A DNA stretch of 56,156 nucleotides, from positions 4,405,555-4,461,710 of the forward strand of contig NC_049993.1 of assembly GCF_000003815.2 (NCBI RefSeq). The letters are read 5' to 3'. Under the pieces are notes generated by a model. The model worked only from the letters and a program-made list of their open reading frames with translations. It did no database searches and was not told where the DNA came from. Each line of letters begins with the position of its first letter. Position 1 is the stretch's first letter. The DNA is from Branchiostoma floridae. Its lineage: Eukaryota; Chordata; Leptocardii; Amphioxiformes; Branchiostomatidae. The position numbers were made by a program, and so were the translations under genes. Positions 11,313-56,156 of this stretch are shown here, piece after piece.

Positions 11313-11427
11313 AGTACACATGTACCTAGAGTTTCAGCCAACTCCATTTTTGCACGCTTTGACCCCCTTTAAAGTTTCGAAAATGGAATAGCCCTCCTAT
11401 GGTATGAAGATCACGTTTCCTCTCGCC

Positions 11428-11458
11428 ATCACGTGATCTATCTGTAAGTCTCGCGGGA
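11428..11458 (+). promoter_or_regulatory. TMEM59 proximal promoter motifs: CLEAR-like E-box and TCTCGCG box
   Basis: A palindromic ATCACGTGAT (11428-11437) contains TCACGTGA, the core of the TFEB/MiT CLEAR element. TCTCGCGGGA (11449-11458) resembles the TCTCGCGAGA box of TATA-less promoters. Both lie 40-70 bp before the ATG in a GC-richer stretch; no TATA box was seen. Function is inferred. Confidence 0.5.
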
Positions 11459-11498
11459 GTTGAGAAGTCGGAGAGCTGCGAGCTGCAGGAAGGCAAAA

Positions 11499-45996
<34,498 letters not shown>

Positions 45997-48590
45997 ACAA
46001 CAGAAAACCCAAGGAGTCTTCATGTAGATCCGACCAGTTTATGTTGACAAAACAACATGTGTGTTAAGCATGGAATCTGCACAACTTAAGAGTGTGACTG
46101 CTGGTCAAAAGTAGAAAGTTCTGGTTGAATCTGGTTTAAACTGGTTGGAAATGACATGATTCTAATGCTTTCTCTCAAAACAAAGTCTAAGTTGTGGGAA
46201 ATAAAGCCAGAACCATGGTTGGAATTTGGATTTAGTGGAAAGTCCACATTTTGGAAGTTGTTTCAGCCAGTTTTAACTACAAAGGTTTTATTTGGGTTTA
46301 AAACATTTTTTCTGCTCATGAGCTAAGAAATAAACTGCCATCATTATGATTGATATAGAGGAAATGCTATGACATTTTAATGCTGAGCTTGCTTGGTACA
46401 ATGCAGTTGCATAAGCCAAGCTGCAGCAATTGTCAACTGTCTTCTTTTCAAAACCTTGTCATAAAACGTGATCATAGGAGTGTGTAGGTTAAGAGTTGAA
46501 GCTGGCAGTCACCATTTTGTTCCAAATTGGATTAACCTGGGAGTACTGTTTTCAGTGAGGCTGTGCCATGTAGAGTAATTTCACATATGGTTGCAGTTTG
46601 CAGGATAAGAGGTTGTACTGGTGCAACCAGGTTGTACTTTTACAGCTCCTTACAGTTGTCCACAAAATATAGTCATGCTCTCCAAAATCTGTAACTTTTT
46701 CAAAAGTAAATATTTCCTACTGAAAAATGATCTGCGTGAGAATTCGTAAACTCATAGCAATTTGTAAGGGCTGCAGACAAGGAAATGTATTCTGTCAGGG
46801 GAACGTTTTAGACATGTTTTTGGGATTCTGCTTTTAAACTACCAATTGTATGATGTAGAGAGATATGCCAATGGAAAATAGTGCAATGTTGTAATGTTTT
46901 TTCTGTACTTTTTACCGGAAAAAATTGAAATTTGCTGTTTCACTGGAGTGTTTGACATAATGTATAGGTAACCTATGGTAAATGATCTAGTTGTGTTAGC
47001 AAAATGCTTCATCGTTTGAATTACTTCAACAGATACAAAAAAAGACATTAGCGATAGCTGGAGACCTGTAGCTGCACAGCATGGTAGGATAGCTTTTAGG
47101 GAACAATGAAAGAATATTCTTAACCAGTAGTAGACTTATACCATGATTTCAGCAGTCTATTTCTGTACATAGAAACTGTCCTCTTCTAGTACAAAGTCAT
47201 CTCTCTTCTTCTGTTTCTCACAAAATCATGACCTGGGCAACTCCATTGCTTTCCCTTGTCTGGGTACTAATTGATGACATTTACGTGATTACCATTGGGC
47301 ATTGTATAAAAGTTACACCTGAACTGTAAGCAGTCCCCTCACCCATGCCTTTCTGCCATCCTTTTGAAGGTTTTATTAGACATTGTAAATTTAATCCTTT
47401 GTATTCATGTACCCTCTTTCTTTGTTTTCTAATGAACCACACATAGCATGTCTGCAGAAGCTATCTGGTAGGAAAATGACCCGTTATATGGGACAGTTGT
47501 AAAATACTCCTGTTAGAAGAAAGCCTATTTTTTCTGGCCTGACATTGGCCCTCGTTTTCCCAGCATGCACATTATTTCCAAGAATGCTCGAGGCATTTCA
47601 CATTAGCTATGAAATTCATGGACATTAATCTTGCATAAATTCTGGAATGTTTTCCCCATTTTCATTGTTTAGGGAGGAGCAGTAACGAACTGCTGATTGG
47701 AAAGGGAGGATTAGTGATCAAGTCCAAATGAAACAGGGAAGATGATTGATGGGGATGAATGTTCATCACAACCCTCCCTCCTCCCTAGGGTTAAGAATGG
47801 AATAGTCCAAAGCTGTGTGGTGGTGTTTGCGTACTTAATAGTGTAGGAAGATTCTTTTTCTGATTTTTGTTATGTCTCAATACAATGGGGGAGGGGGGTG
47901 CAAACAGCATGTATAGTGCCATGACTTTCTTTCATAGATGCCAACATGATAAGGATGATTGCACATATCTTCTTGTGCTACTATGATTATGTTTTTGGAC
48001 CTAATCATTGGGGGACATTTATGAGATAGTGTGATCTTAGGGTTCAAATCAAGATTTTTGGGGGTCAAAAGACCTATCAAAAACTGGTATCAGTCCTGGA
48101 ACATTTGTAGGATATGAAACCTACATGTGTAGATATGAAGTACATGTACATGTAAGCGGTGTTGTCACACCCTTTCATTGCATAGTATTGTTCTTTTCTG
48201 TATTAAATGCTGCAATCATTATTTCTTCCCCACAGAAATGCGCTACTGTAGATATCCTATCCTAACATTTCACCATGTGCTTCACTGTCCTATTTGTGTG
48301 TTACAATACCAAGGGATTATGTATCATTGAGTGATGGTGATTTGGGACTTTTAATGTGTAAATTATCTCGGCAAATCTGCCGCATCATTTCACACTATGT
48401 ATATCTCTTTCATCCATTGAGTATTCATTGTTGATTTTACTTCTGGGTTTTAAACCTCACATTTAGGAAGATGTCTTGTAAATAAGTGTCAGAAGTGTAA
48501 GTTATTCTGCTCTGAGTACAATAGGAACATGGGGCTGTATGAAGCGGTGTTGGGGTTCATCTCAATAAAGAGATTTAAACTTTATCGATG
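45997..48590 (+). other. TMEM59 3' UTR
   Basis: No ORF of note up to the AATAAA at 48564. Earlier AATAAA words at 46200 and 46329 could give short 3' UTRs. The end is inferred from the signal. Confidence 0.55.
48564..48569 (+). terminator. TMEM59 poly(A) signal AATAAA
   Basis: AATAAA followed by a GT-rich stretch (GTTGGTGTGGTAG near 48654) and the TG microsatellite. Best candidate for the distal end of TMEM59 transcripts. Confidence 0.55.
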
Positions 48591-48697
48591 GCTCAGTGTC
48601 ATTCATGGATCGTAGTTAACTTGACTCAACTTTTAAGTAGTTGCTGCCCCTATGTTGGTGTGGTAGATGGATCTGAAACTTCTTCTGATTATTTGGT

Positions 48698-48925
48698 GTG
48701 CGTGTTTGTGTGTGTGTGTGTGTGTGTGTGCGTACATATATGCAGTGTGTGTGTGTGTGTGTATGCGTGCATATATGCAGTGTTTATGTATGTATATACA
48801 TTTATATAGTTGTGTGTATTTATATAGTTTTGTGTGTGTGGATACGGCTTGTATACTGTGAGTGTGTAACGTGTGTGTGTGAACATATATGTGTACACAT
48901 ACATGTATATAATCTCCAAGCAGAT
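48698..48925. repeat. Compound TG / TATG microsatellite
   Basis: Several (TG)n tracts separated by ACATATATGCAG and ATGTATATACA words; ORFs in it are repeat artefacts. Long TG tracts can adopt Z-DNA. Confidence 0.95.
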
Positions 48926-51900
48926 CCTACGGTGCCATAAGATAGCATCAAAGCTGGCCAATGAGTATAGCCGGCCAAAGGGAGTCAGACGGGCCTGAGA
49001 TGAACGTGTATACACACACATGTAAGTGTGTGTGTGTTTGTAATACTATGAAGGTGGGCTATGTATCAAGCAAGCCTCTAGTTTCAGTGAACACCCCACA
49101 CGCCCCTTTACCTCAACCCTCCCGTGGTAAGTCGGATTAGAACACTAAAAGCTTTCCTCATCACACCTGCGCCCCTCCCCAGCCTCACCCGGGCCGGATC
49201 AGCCCTGAGCTCCTCTAATCTCCTACTTCCCCCACGGACTGGTTCCAGTCAGTCTCACCAAGGCCAAGTCCGTCTCACCAGAGGATGGGCACGGTTCAGT
49301 GGCGTGCCACAATGTCTCGGAATTTGTTTACAAAAAGCGGGAATTTTCCGGGCGTGTAAAAGACCGCTATTGAGAAACGCCTGACAGAGTGTTCTATTCT
49401 TGGAATGTCTTGCAAAGTTCAAAATAGAGGATCTAGGAAAGAACTTTAACACCGCTTTTAAAGGTTGGCCTCCCAAAAATGTGCCTCATTTTCTGGCTTA
49501 CAACATGCTGATGACGGACCGTGAATATCAATAAGTGTTGTTGCAAACTTTTTTTGTCTTATTGTATTACTTAACTTTTTATGAGAAATAAATTTCCCGG
49601 TACATATTTCCGCTCACAAAGAAACAAACAAACAGAGAGGGGTCAAATACGCTCTTGACGGAATTGAAATCTTACTAAGTGTCCAAATGAGAGGCAACCC
49701 CGCCGCCGGTATTTATGTGGTGGCAGTGAGTACTTGCCATTAGCGATGAGAGCGGAGCTTCAAGATACGGCAACCCGTTTTCGAAAATATTCATAATAGC
49801 TATAAAATTGATTTGCAGGCTTTCGGTATGCGCCTACAATTTCCCTGCAGTTAATGCTATTACCTGTCGTGAAATATCGTGCATAATGGATGCCTATTCC
49901 CCGGAGACAACATTAAAATTTGAAGTGATAACAAATACAAGAATCCGATTTGGCAGGGACAATTCCGACATCCAGTGTTTTAACCTGCCGACCCCAGATT
50001 AACGGCGTTTGGATGCACCGAGGGAGCGGCTCAAAATGAGGGAGCAGCTCAAAATGAAGCATTTGGGGTCGATCTTAGTTCGCCTGTATAAAGTTATTCA
50101 CAATCAAAAAGGTTACTGTTGCCACTATTCAGACGAATTCCTTCAAATGCTATCACTATTTGAACAATTAACCCACAGATTGTAAATGATAAGAATACCA
50201 TATACCAATAGGACATTGTCTAGTGTATAGTCTTTTCAAGTATCATTAATTCTATATAGAAATGCACGTATATGTACATGTTCATATGTTCCAGAAAGTC
50301 GAAAGAACGCTTAAGTCGTTTTGATTACTCGAGCATCTATCTAAAACAGTCAAATGTAATCAATAAAATCTGTTAATGAATATATGAATGCCAATTCCTT
50401 TGCAACAATATTTCATCCAAATTATCACATACCGTTTCATAGCAACCTATTAACGTGAATAATTTAATCCTCAAGAAAATTTAAGATGGAAACCGCACGA
50501 ATAGTAGCCGACTGAAAGTATTAATGCAGTATACAGAGCTATACAGACGCAAACTCCTGGATGCAGGCCACTCTTTTAACAAGTATCAAGTAAGTAAGCA
50601 TACAGAGCTTGAAACTGCACCGACGGTAGACAGTCTAAAAGCGCCCCTACACGGCTCAAAATATTATTACAGTTACAGGATGCCAGGATGCTGCATCATC
50701 TGTACACTCCGCTAGCGTTCTCTTCATTTTCTTTATTATCAGTCAGTAGCTTAGGCATGTAACAGTTTTAGCATCGCGAAATCTTCGATATTTACGTGGA
50801 GAAATTCCTGTCTATTAGCAATCTGGGATTATGTAGACATGCCTGTCCTCGGTACTGAACGCAATTTACCTCCACGCAATAGCGGCCTTTAGCGATTGAT
50901 ATTCAAAGCGCAGGCCGATGCAACAGCACTACAGCACTATGACTGACTTGGTCATGGGTCAGTTTTGGTGACTTATCCAGTTTGTCGGTTGAATCATACG
51001 CGTGTTTAGGTTGAAATTGGGGGGGGGGGGGGGGGGTGACCGTCCGGCCATATGTAGTCGACAGGAACAGTTGGTATGCCGAATCTGATGGAGACATCAT
51101 TGATTGACACGTATATTAAAGTAAGGACAGAAGACTGGCCATGTAAGATTGAACTGGGGAGGCTGAGTAGCATTTTGCTGAAATATATCTAGTGACATAA
51201 TTTGGATTTTCAATGTAAATAAAAAAAAGCAAAATTTCAAATTCATAAATTAAAAAAAAAAGCAGGGAAGGAATAACCTTCCTGTACAATGTGTGATGAC
51301 ATCTTGTTGTGTGCATGAATGTCATACAGTGCAATACTAGTGGGCTTCCCCTCTCATGCTTATAGGATCTTCTTTTGTCCGAATGATTCTCATTGACTCT
51401 AAAATGCTGGCGGAGAGAACGGTGCCTATTACTATTGGTGCAATGATACTTTTGGTCACTAGTCGGCGCTTTAAATCCATTTAGTTAATTGGTGCATTAG
51501 GTGGTTTGTCTACGAAATCATCATAGGAGCTATTTATGTGAGCTACCTGCATGCCAGAAAATCACGGACAAAGCCAGTCAGAACAGGATCAGACTGGTCA
51601 CTCCTAAAGATATGCAGCTGTGTTAGAGGCTCCCTCCCTAGAGGATCCCTCACAAACAATAGATCACAATTCTGAGTATAATAACGACACCGTACAGTTC
51701 ATGTTTGACATGTTTGAATGGATTTACAGAACTCAAATGGGTGTGAATTTGACTTAAGAGGGTGTCGGAGTGTCATGAAACTGTGAACCAAGAGTGAAAC
51801 GACCAGAATAACTGACGATAAAGGCTCGGCGGGAGCGATCAGACGAGCGTTGCAGTTGACCAAGGAGTTCTTTGGTTTGACCGAATGTTATTGTTATGAA

Positions 51901-54457
51901 AAGGTTAGGTGTGTTCAGTGTATATAAAGACAGGTAGACGGAAGGTCGAAGGTACCGTGTGCCTGAAAACGTGCCCCGTCCGGGACGACTTTCTTGGAAG
52001 TCGTGGTGTTTGGAACCGCTTACAAAACATGCTATCGATCACGTCACTTGTGATCTAATATCCAGTGGTTTTGTTGGTGAACCACCTTCAATATTGCCAT
52101 CTTTAATCACAGACAAAGCCAAATAAGCCACCAAAATTCAAACCCCTTCGCGAGCCTTTCATCATTTCCCCATTCATGAAAAGAGGGAAATTTGGCAATT
52201 TGGCGGTCGTTTAAGCCACTTTTCAGGACGCGGCCGGGAGCGGTACTGCAGCTTGGGCTCTCATAGGGTCTGTAGTCCTGACTTGTAACATGCCGTACCA
52301 TACTAGATTTTAGCTCAATTCTAGTAAAAACTTTTCCAAATAAGTCCAGACATCTTTACACACATCTAGAATGACATTCAAGACGCTAGTTGACATAAAA
52401 AGAATAGCTTTGGGCCCCGCGCAAAAACTGGCATGTGACACCATGTCTGCCTGTGGAAGCGCCGCCTACATTCATGTGTACATCATATATTGTACGTATT
52501 GAATAGGTTAGTAATATAATTAATGGTTTTTTCTTCTAAAAATTTGACCTTTTACTCAACTGTTCACCTACTTTTTATGTGGAAAAGGAAGCTCGGTCGT
52601 TACTCAGAAAATATGACGATCTTTTACCCCAACATCTGCTTGTGACCTATGATGACTTCTGTCTTAGCTAGAGAATTATCAATCTATCAGTGACGAGCTC
52701 CAGATTTGTATTGTAGTTTTGTATCTTAAGATTTTCAATTAATGATAACACCAAGATAGACCATCTGGAATTCAGAAACCCTCTCCTTGATACGGTACCG
52801 TTAACGTGGGTACTGACGTCAATCACTAGTGATTTATGATTTCGCGATTCTTTCGTACAAGAAATAGAAATTCATTGATGATTGTGAGGTTCACTTTTAT
52901 TGTTTGGAGATGTGATTTGATAAGAATGTTTGATAGGAATGTTTGTAATTTAATCACTAATTAATACATTGTAGCTATACACTTAGGTTTAAGATGAGGT
53001 GCGTTGAATCGAGAAAAGACATTCCCAAATTGATAGGTAGAATAGTACTATAGTACTACTAGTGTCCCAGGCTATAGCTTCCTCCTCAAAATCTACTTTC
53101 TAATCGATATCAACAGTTAATTTTCTTTAACTTGTGCGTACAAGCGGTTGGGTCATATATGGATGACAATGTACTGATAGGTCTGCGAAAAGAAAACGCA
53201 AAACAATAGTCACAAATTTACACAGCCTCACTTGACCCACCCACGATCGTTACTGCCTCGTCCCTTTAAATGTAGACATACATTGTAACTAGGGTTGGGG
53301 GTTACTACTCATTCCCATTCCCATAATCAACAATCTATATATTGCACATCTTTTCGTTTCATTATAATACATATACATATCACACGCCCGGAAAGTTGAA
53401 ACACACAGTCATATACTATATGTATATGGTTACAATAGCGCACATGTACATGTATATGTCCCAGGTTAGCCATGGAGACTCTGTATAAGTGGACGTTTCT
53501 ACAGTCTGTCTTTTACATGTTCTGCTGTCCACCCATTAAGAGTCTGCAGGGCTAGTCCAAGGTGTGCAAGCTATATGAATATTCAGGTTTAATATATACC
53601 TCTTGAAAAACTGATCAGCAAGTCTAAAGAATTAGATGGACATACTCACAATGGTCAGTTGGCTTACAACGACTACAGAGCGGATTTGAGTTCACCTTCA
53701 AACATTCTACGACACTAGGCAATTCACAAAATAATTCTTTCTGACAATGAACGTGAAAATGTCAAAACTAGCAAGAAGCAAACCTGAGTTAATGGGACCT
53801 CTTAATTCAACAAAGTGACAGTTTTGAGTACTCTCCAAGCAGAGGTTTAAGCTGCGGCGCGAGACATCAACAAAACGGTACAAAATAGAAAGCCTGATAA
53901 AAACGCCTAAGGCTAAAGAAACGTCACTTAACAACCGGAGCATCACCTCTGCTTAGAGAGCATGTTACGAGCACTAGGATATAGACTACAAAGTGTCATG
54001 ACGGAATATGACCCCGTGATTCTGTCAGATTGCAATCTCTACATGAACATTTACACTGTCATCATCTTAGATATCATAACAATATATTCGGGTACATGAC
54101 ACGGATCCAGAAAGTAATGTACACGTACTCGTAAAGGCTGATGATTTACAGTCTGATATGAAACTGTTTTGTCACAACGCCCTGAATTCAATTGTCTTTC
54201 CCGGACTAGTCTAAACACCAAACAGCTAAACAGGGAGTATAGTCTAACATTTTCCACACACTGTCGTGATCATCTCATGGCCTCAGATGAACAACTCCTG
54301 AAACTCATGGTCAGATCGCAAGGAGGCGGTATCGTTCCTTGACTTGAAATTAACCATAGGAATGTCCTCTTGACGACAAAGATCCCAAAGTAGAGCAAAC
54401 GGTGACAAATGTCGAACAGTGGAAAACAATCTTTTCATTCCTTGATATTTTCCGACC
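48926..54457. other. Intergenic region between TMEM59 and the receptor gene
   Basis: The two genes converge here. No coding exon, tRNA or delimited transposon was recognised. Contains a 20-bp near-duplication (GAGGGAGCGGCTCAAAATGA at about 50019 and its variant after it), the G tract at 51019 and a TATATAAAG word at 51921. For the receptor, possible minus-strand poly(A) words are ATTAAA at 53593-53588 and AATAAA at 52901-52896. Confidence 0.5.
51019..51036 (+). repeat. G18 homopolymer tract
   Basis: Eighteen consecutive G. It resembles the G tracts in the arms of the element at 15347-16625, but the flanks do not match those arms. Confidence 0.95.
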
Positions 54458-54695
54458 TTACACAACAGCTGTGTTGTTATTTTTGTTGTTCTTAGTGGGC
54501 TCTGGATACGCAGAGATTGAGCCGTCGTCTGGACGTTTAAACATGAACCAGATCCACTCCACGAAAAACACGACCATGGCGCCGGCCATCCCCATCACCA
54601 GGAAGTAGAAGAGCCCACCAAAGTTGTCCATTCCCAAGACGCCTGTCGTCTCGGCCGCGTCTGACTTGCAGTGTTCCTTCTTCTTGTTGAACCAC
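54458..54695 (-). CDS. iGluR last coding exon, M4 helix and tail
   Basis: Acceptor CGTACAG precedes 54695; TAA at 54460-54458. It encodes 78 residues: WFNKKKEHCKSD, helix M4 about residues 26-48 of the exon, then EWIWFMFKRPDDGS and a polar tail. No PDZ ligand of a familiar type is evident at the end (TAVV could weakly resemble a class II ligand). Confidence 0.9.
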
Positions 54696-55771
54696 CTGTA
54701 CGATTTGGATCATATCATACCATAGATGAATGCAAGTGTCGTACATTGAGAGCGAGTGAGCAAGCTTTATTGACATATGATAGAACACGTGACCGATCCT
54801 TTTCTTTTTCAATGACATTATAAACCCTCATCTTAAAGAGAATAAGTTTAAGGCTTAGGAGATGTAGACCTTTGTTTTAGGTTTACTTTGATTATAATAG
54901 GCATATTCACTGATCTAACTCCGCATACAAAGGTCAAAGGCATTATATAATAGCCAACACTAGTAGTAGAGTAGAACATTGTTCATAACTGTCCATTGTT
55001 ACTTGTATATGTACTATGTTTATGCCATGTACTTGCAATTAGCCCTCGGGCACGAACTTGCAATAAACTTGTTATAAAAGATGCATGGCTTCTAAAGAGA
55101 CTTGTCTCAACCATTTTACGCACATTGGGGTTTCTGTGGCCTCCGTCGGTCGGGGTGCATAACAATGTCCAGATGTGTTTTGTTTATCTGGACCCAGAGG
55201 GCTTTCAGCCTTGACCTGAGCTGTATAATGCGCAGTTGGATCCGTGACCATGCTTATTCCGCTAGAACGCTAGTTTGTATGATAACTAGTGACATTTGGT
55301 CATTTCATATTGAATGTAAAAAGACCAACAAAAACATACTTAAAACCTCATCAAAATAAATTCCCTGGGGAATACTCAGATGATACTACTGCGCATGCCT
55401 GTAAAAATTCCTCACATGCCTACGGAATTCTGGGAATTCTTGTCAAACGGTCGCACACTATAATATTAGGCTCGCCCCTGGGCGTCGCCAAAAAAAATGT
55501 TAGACTTCAGGGACAAACCTGTTTTCAAGGACGTCCATCTCCCCATCCTGCGCCATCTTCATCATGGCCAGGTTGACCTCTGACACGTATGGTGACTCGA
55601 GCGGAAACGGAAGTGCGACCTGAAACTTGAAGAAGTAGTCGGCGGTGAGGATGACCATGTCGCACCGCTCCTTGAGGATCTCGTACTCGTAGGTGGTGGG
55701 GGAGATGAAGATGTAGTCACCCTCAATAGCCCGGTCCATGGCCTCACGGGACTCGCGCGTCAGAACCTCAT
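54458..55771 (-). CDS. Ionotropic glutamate receptor, C-terminal part (last 2 coding exons)
   Basis: Exons on the minus strand: 55771-55519 and 54695-54458; the intron has GTTTGT and CGTACAG ends and joins as ENR|WFNKKKEHC in phase. It encodes the end of ligand-binding lobe S2: GDYIFISPTTYEYEILKERC, ADYFFKFQVALPF, SPYVSEVNLAMM, then the final helix M4 (FGGLFYFLVMGMAGAMVVFF) and a 30-residue tail ending NNTAVV. The two cysteines (ERCD and EHCK) match the S2 disulphide of these receptors. The position of the usual acidic ligand contact is Ser/Pro. Upstream domains (ATD, S1, pore) are outside the window. It could be an AMPA/kainate-like, delta-like or the amphioxus-rich epsilon/phi type; no subfamily is assigned. 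Confidence 0.92.
54696..55518 (-). other. iGluR intron
   Basis: 823 bp. CAAGCTTTATTGACATATGA near 54760 reads on the minus strand as a poly(A)-like word (TCAATAAAGC) and may be a retroposon end. Nothing else recognisable. Confidence 0.5.
55519..55771 (-). CDS. iGluR exon, S2 ligand-binding lobe
   Basis: Acceptor TTTAATAG precedes 55771; donor GTTTGT follows 55519. 83 full codons from EVLTRESREAMDRAI to MDVLEN, with two bases of a split codon at each end. The SP(Y)..(V)NLA(M)...(D)G block is typical of iGluR S2. Confidence 0.92.
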
Positions 55772-56156
55772 CTATTAAAGACGACACAATGATTCACGGG
55801 TTAGTCGTTCTCACAGCCTTTACGATAAGAAATATGGAAATCATCATTTCTGCATCCAGTTCATTGTTCAGGGCTCTCAGGCACTACAGGTGCGTCTGTT
55901 TTTCTGTCTGTTTCTCTTCTGTTTTTATTTGATACCTTGTGTTCTGGACTAGCCATGGTCACGATAGCTCTTTTGGTGTGGAAAGAGTGACATGAGCGTT
56001 GGCCATCTAGCAACTTTCTTTGGATATGCAGGCGGCGTTTAATGCGCAGACTTGGAGACAGGATGAATTAAGAAGGGGCGCGTCGTCGTCAATCTTCATG
56101 ATTGTCGGCAGCTTTGACGGCGACCAGCGTAATTGTGGTATATTCAAGCTAGTGAC
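55772..56156 (-). other. iGluR upstream intron, partial
   Basis: Intronic sequence to the window end. GATACCTTGTGTTCTGGACT near 55930 weakly resembles GATATCTCGTGTTCTGGACA in the repeat at 41470-42790. Confidence 0.45.

Noticed and set aside
48588-49021. Cysteine/valine- and threonine/histidine-rich frames
   Set aside because: Translations of TG and CA microsatellite DNA.

Overview
The window looks like a piece of an animal nuclear genome, most likely a cephalochordate (amphioxus, Branchiostoma type). This rests on GT-AG introns, two genes that align closely with vertebrate families but exist here as single pre-duplication types, and dense short inverted-repeat transposons. The species is inferred. 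Nothing bacterial, viral or CRISPR-like was found.

Layout. (1) 193-6533, plus strand: the last seven coding exons of a HOOK-family dynein adaptor (217 residues plus one split codon; the 5' part lies outside). A long 3' UTR or intergenic stretch follows, with a possible poly(A) signal at 9978. (2) 11499-45996, plus strand: a complete seven-exon TMEM59 gene (332 residues) with a 22.3 kb first intron, a 2.6 kb 3' UTR and a poly(A) signal at 48564. (3) 48.6-54.4 kb: intergenic DNA without a recognisable gene. (4) 54458-55771, minus strand: the last two coding exons of an ionotropic glutamate receptor (end of ligand-binding lobe S2, final membrane helix M4, short tail).

The non-coding DNA is rich in mobile elements that can be delimited by terminal inverted repeats (TIRs) and target-site duplications (TSDs). 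There are four hAT-type MITEs with exact 8-bp TSDs inside HOOK introns, a TTAA-flanked MITE, a MITE with a perfect 30-bp TIR, and a family with 5-bp TSDs, two copies of which flank TMEM59 exon 3. Two elements have 9-bp TSDs and TIRs starting TAGCC; one is only 72 bp and the other contains the assembly gap. A Penelope-like fragment with a 14-bp TSD carries a nearly complete hammerhead ribozyme motif. Unusual arrays include a roughly 30-bp-period series of CGTAANNCGTAG motifs, a block rich in POU octamers, and a minisatellite made of splice-acceptor-like units.

The three genes are not an operon and need not act together. HOOK links cargo to dynein; TMEM59 is a Golgi, endosome and lysosome membrane protein; the receptor is a ligand-gated channel. 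The HOOK-TMEM59 neighbourhood is notable because human HOOK1/TMEM59 and HOOK2/TMEM59L each share a chromosome region.
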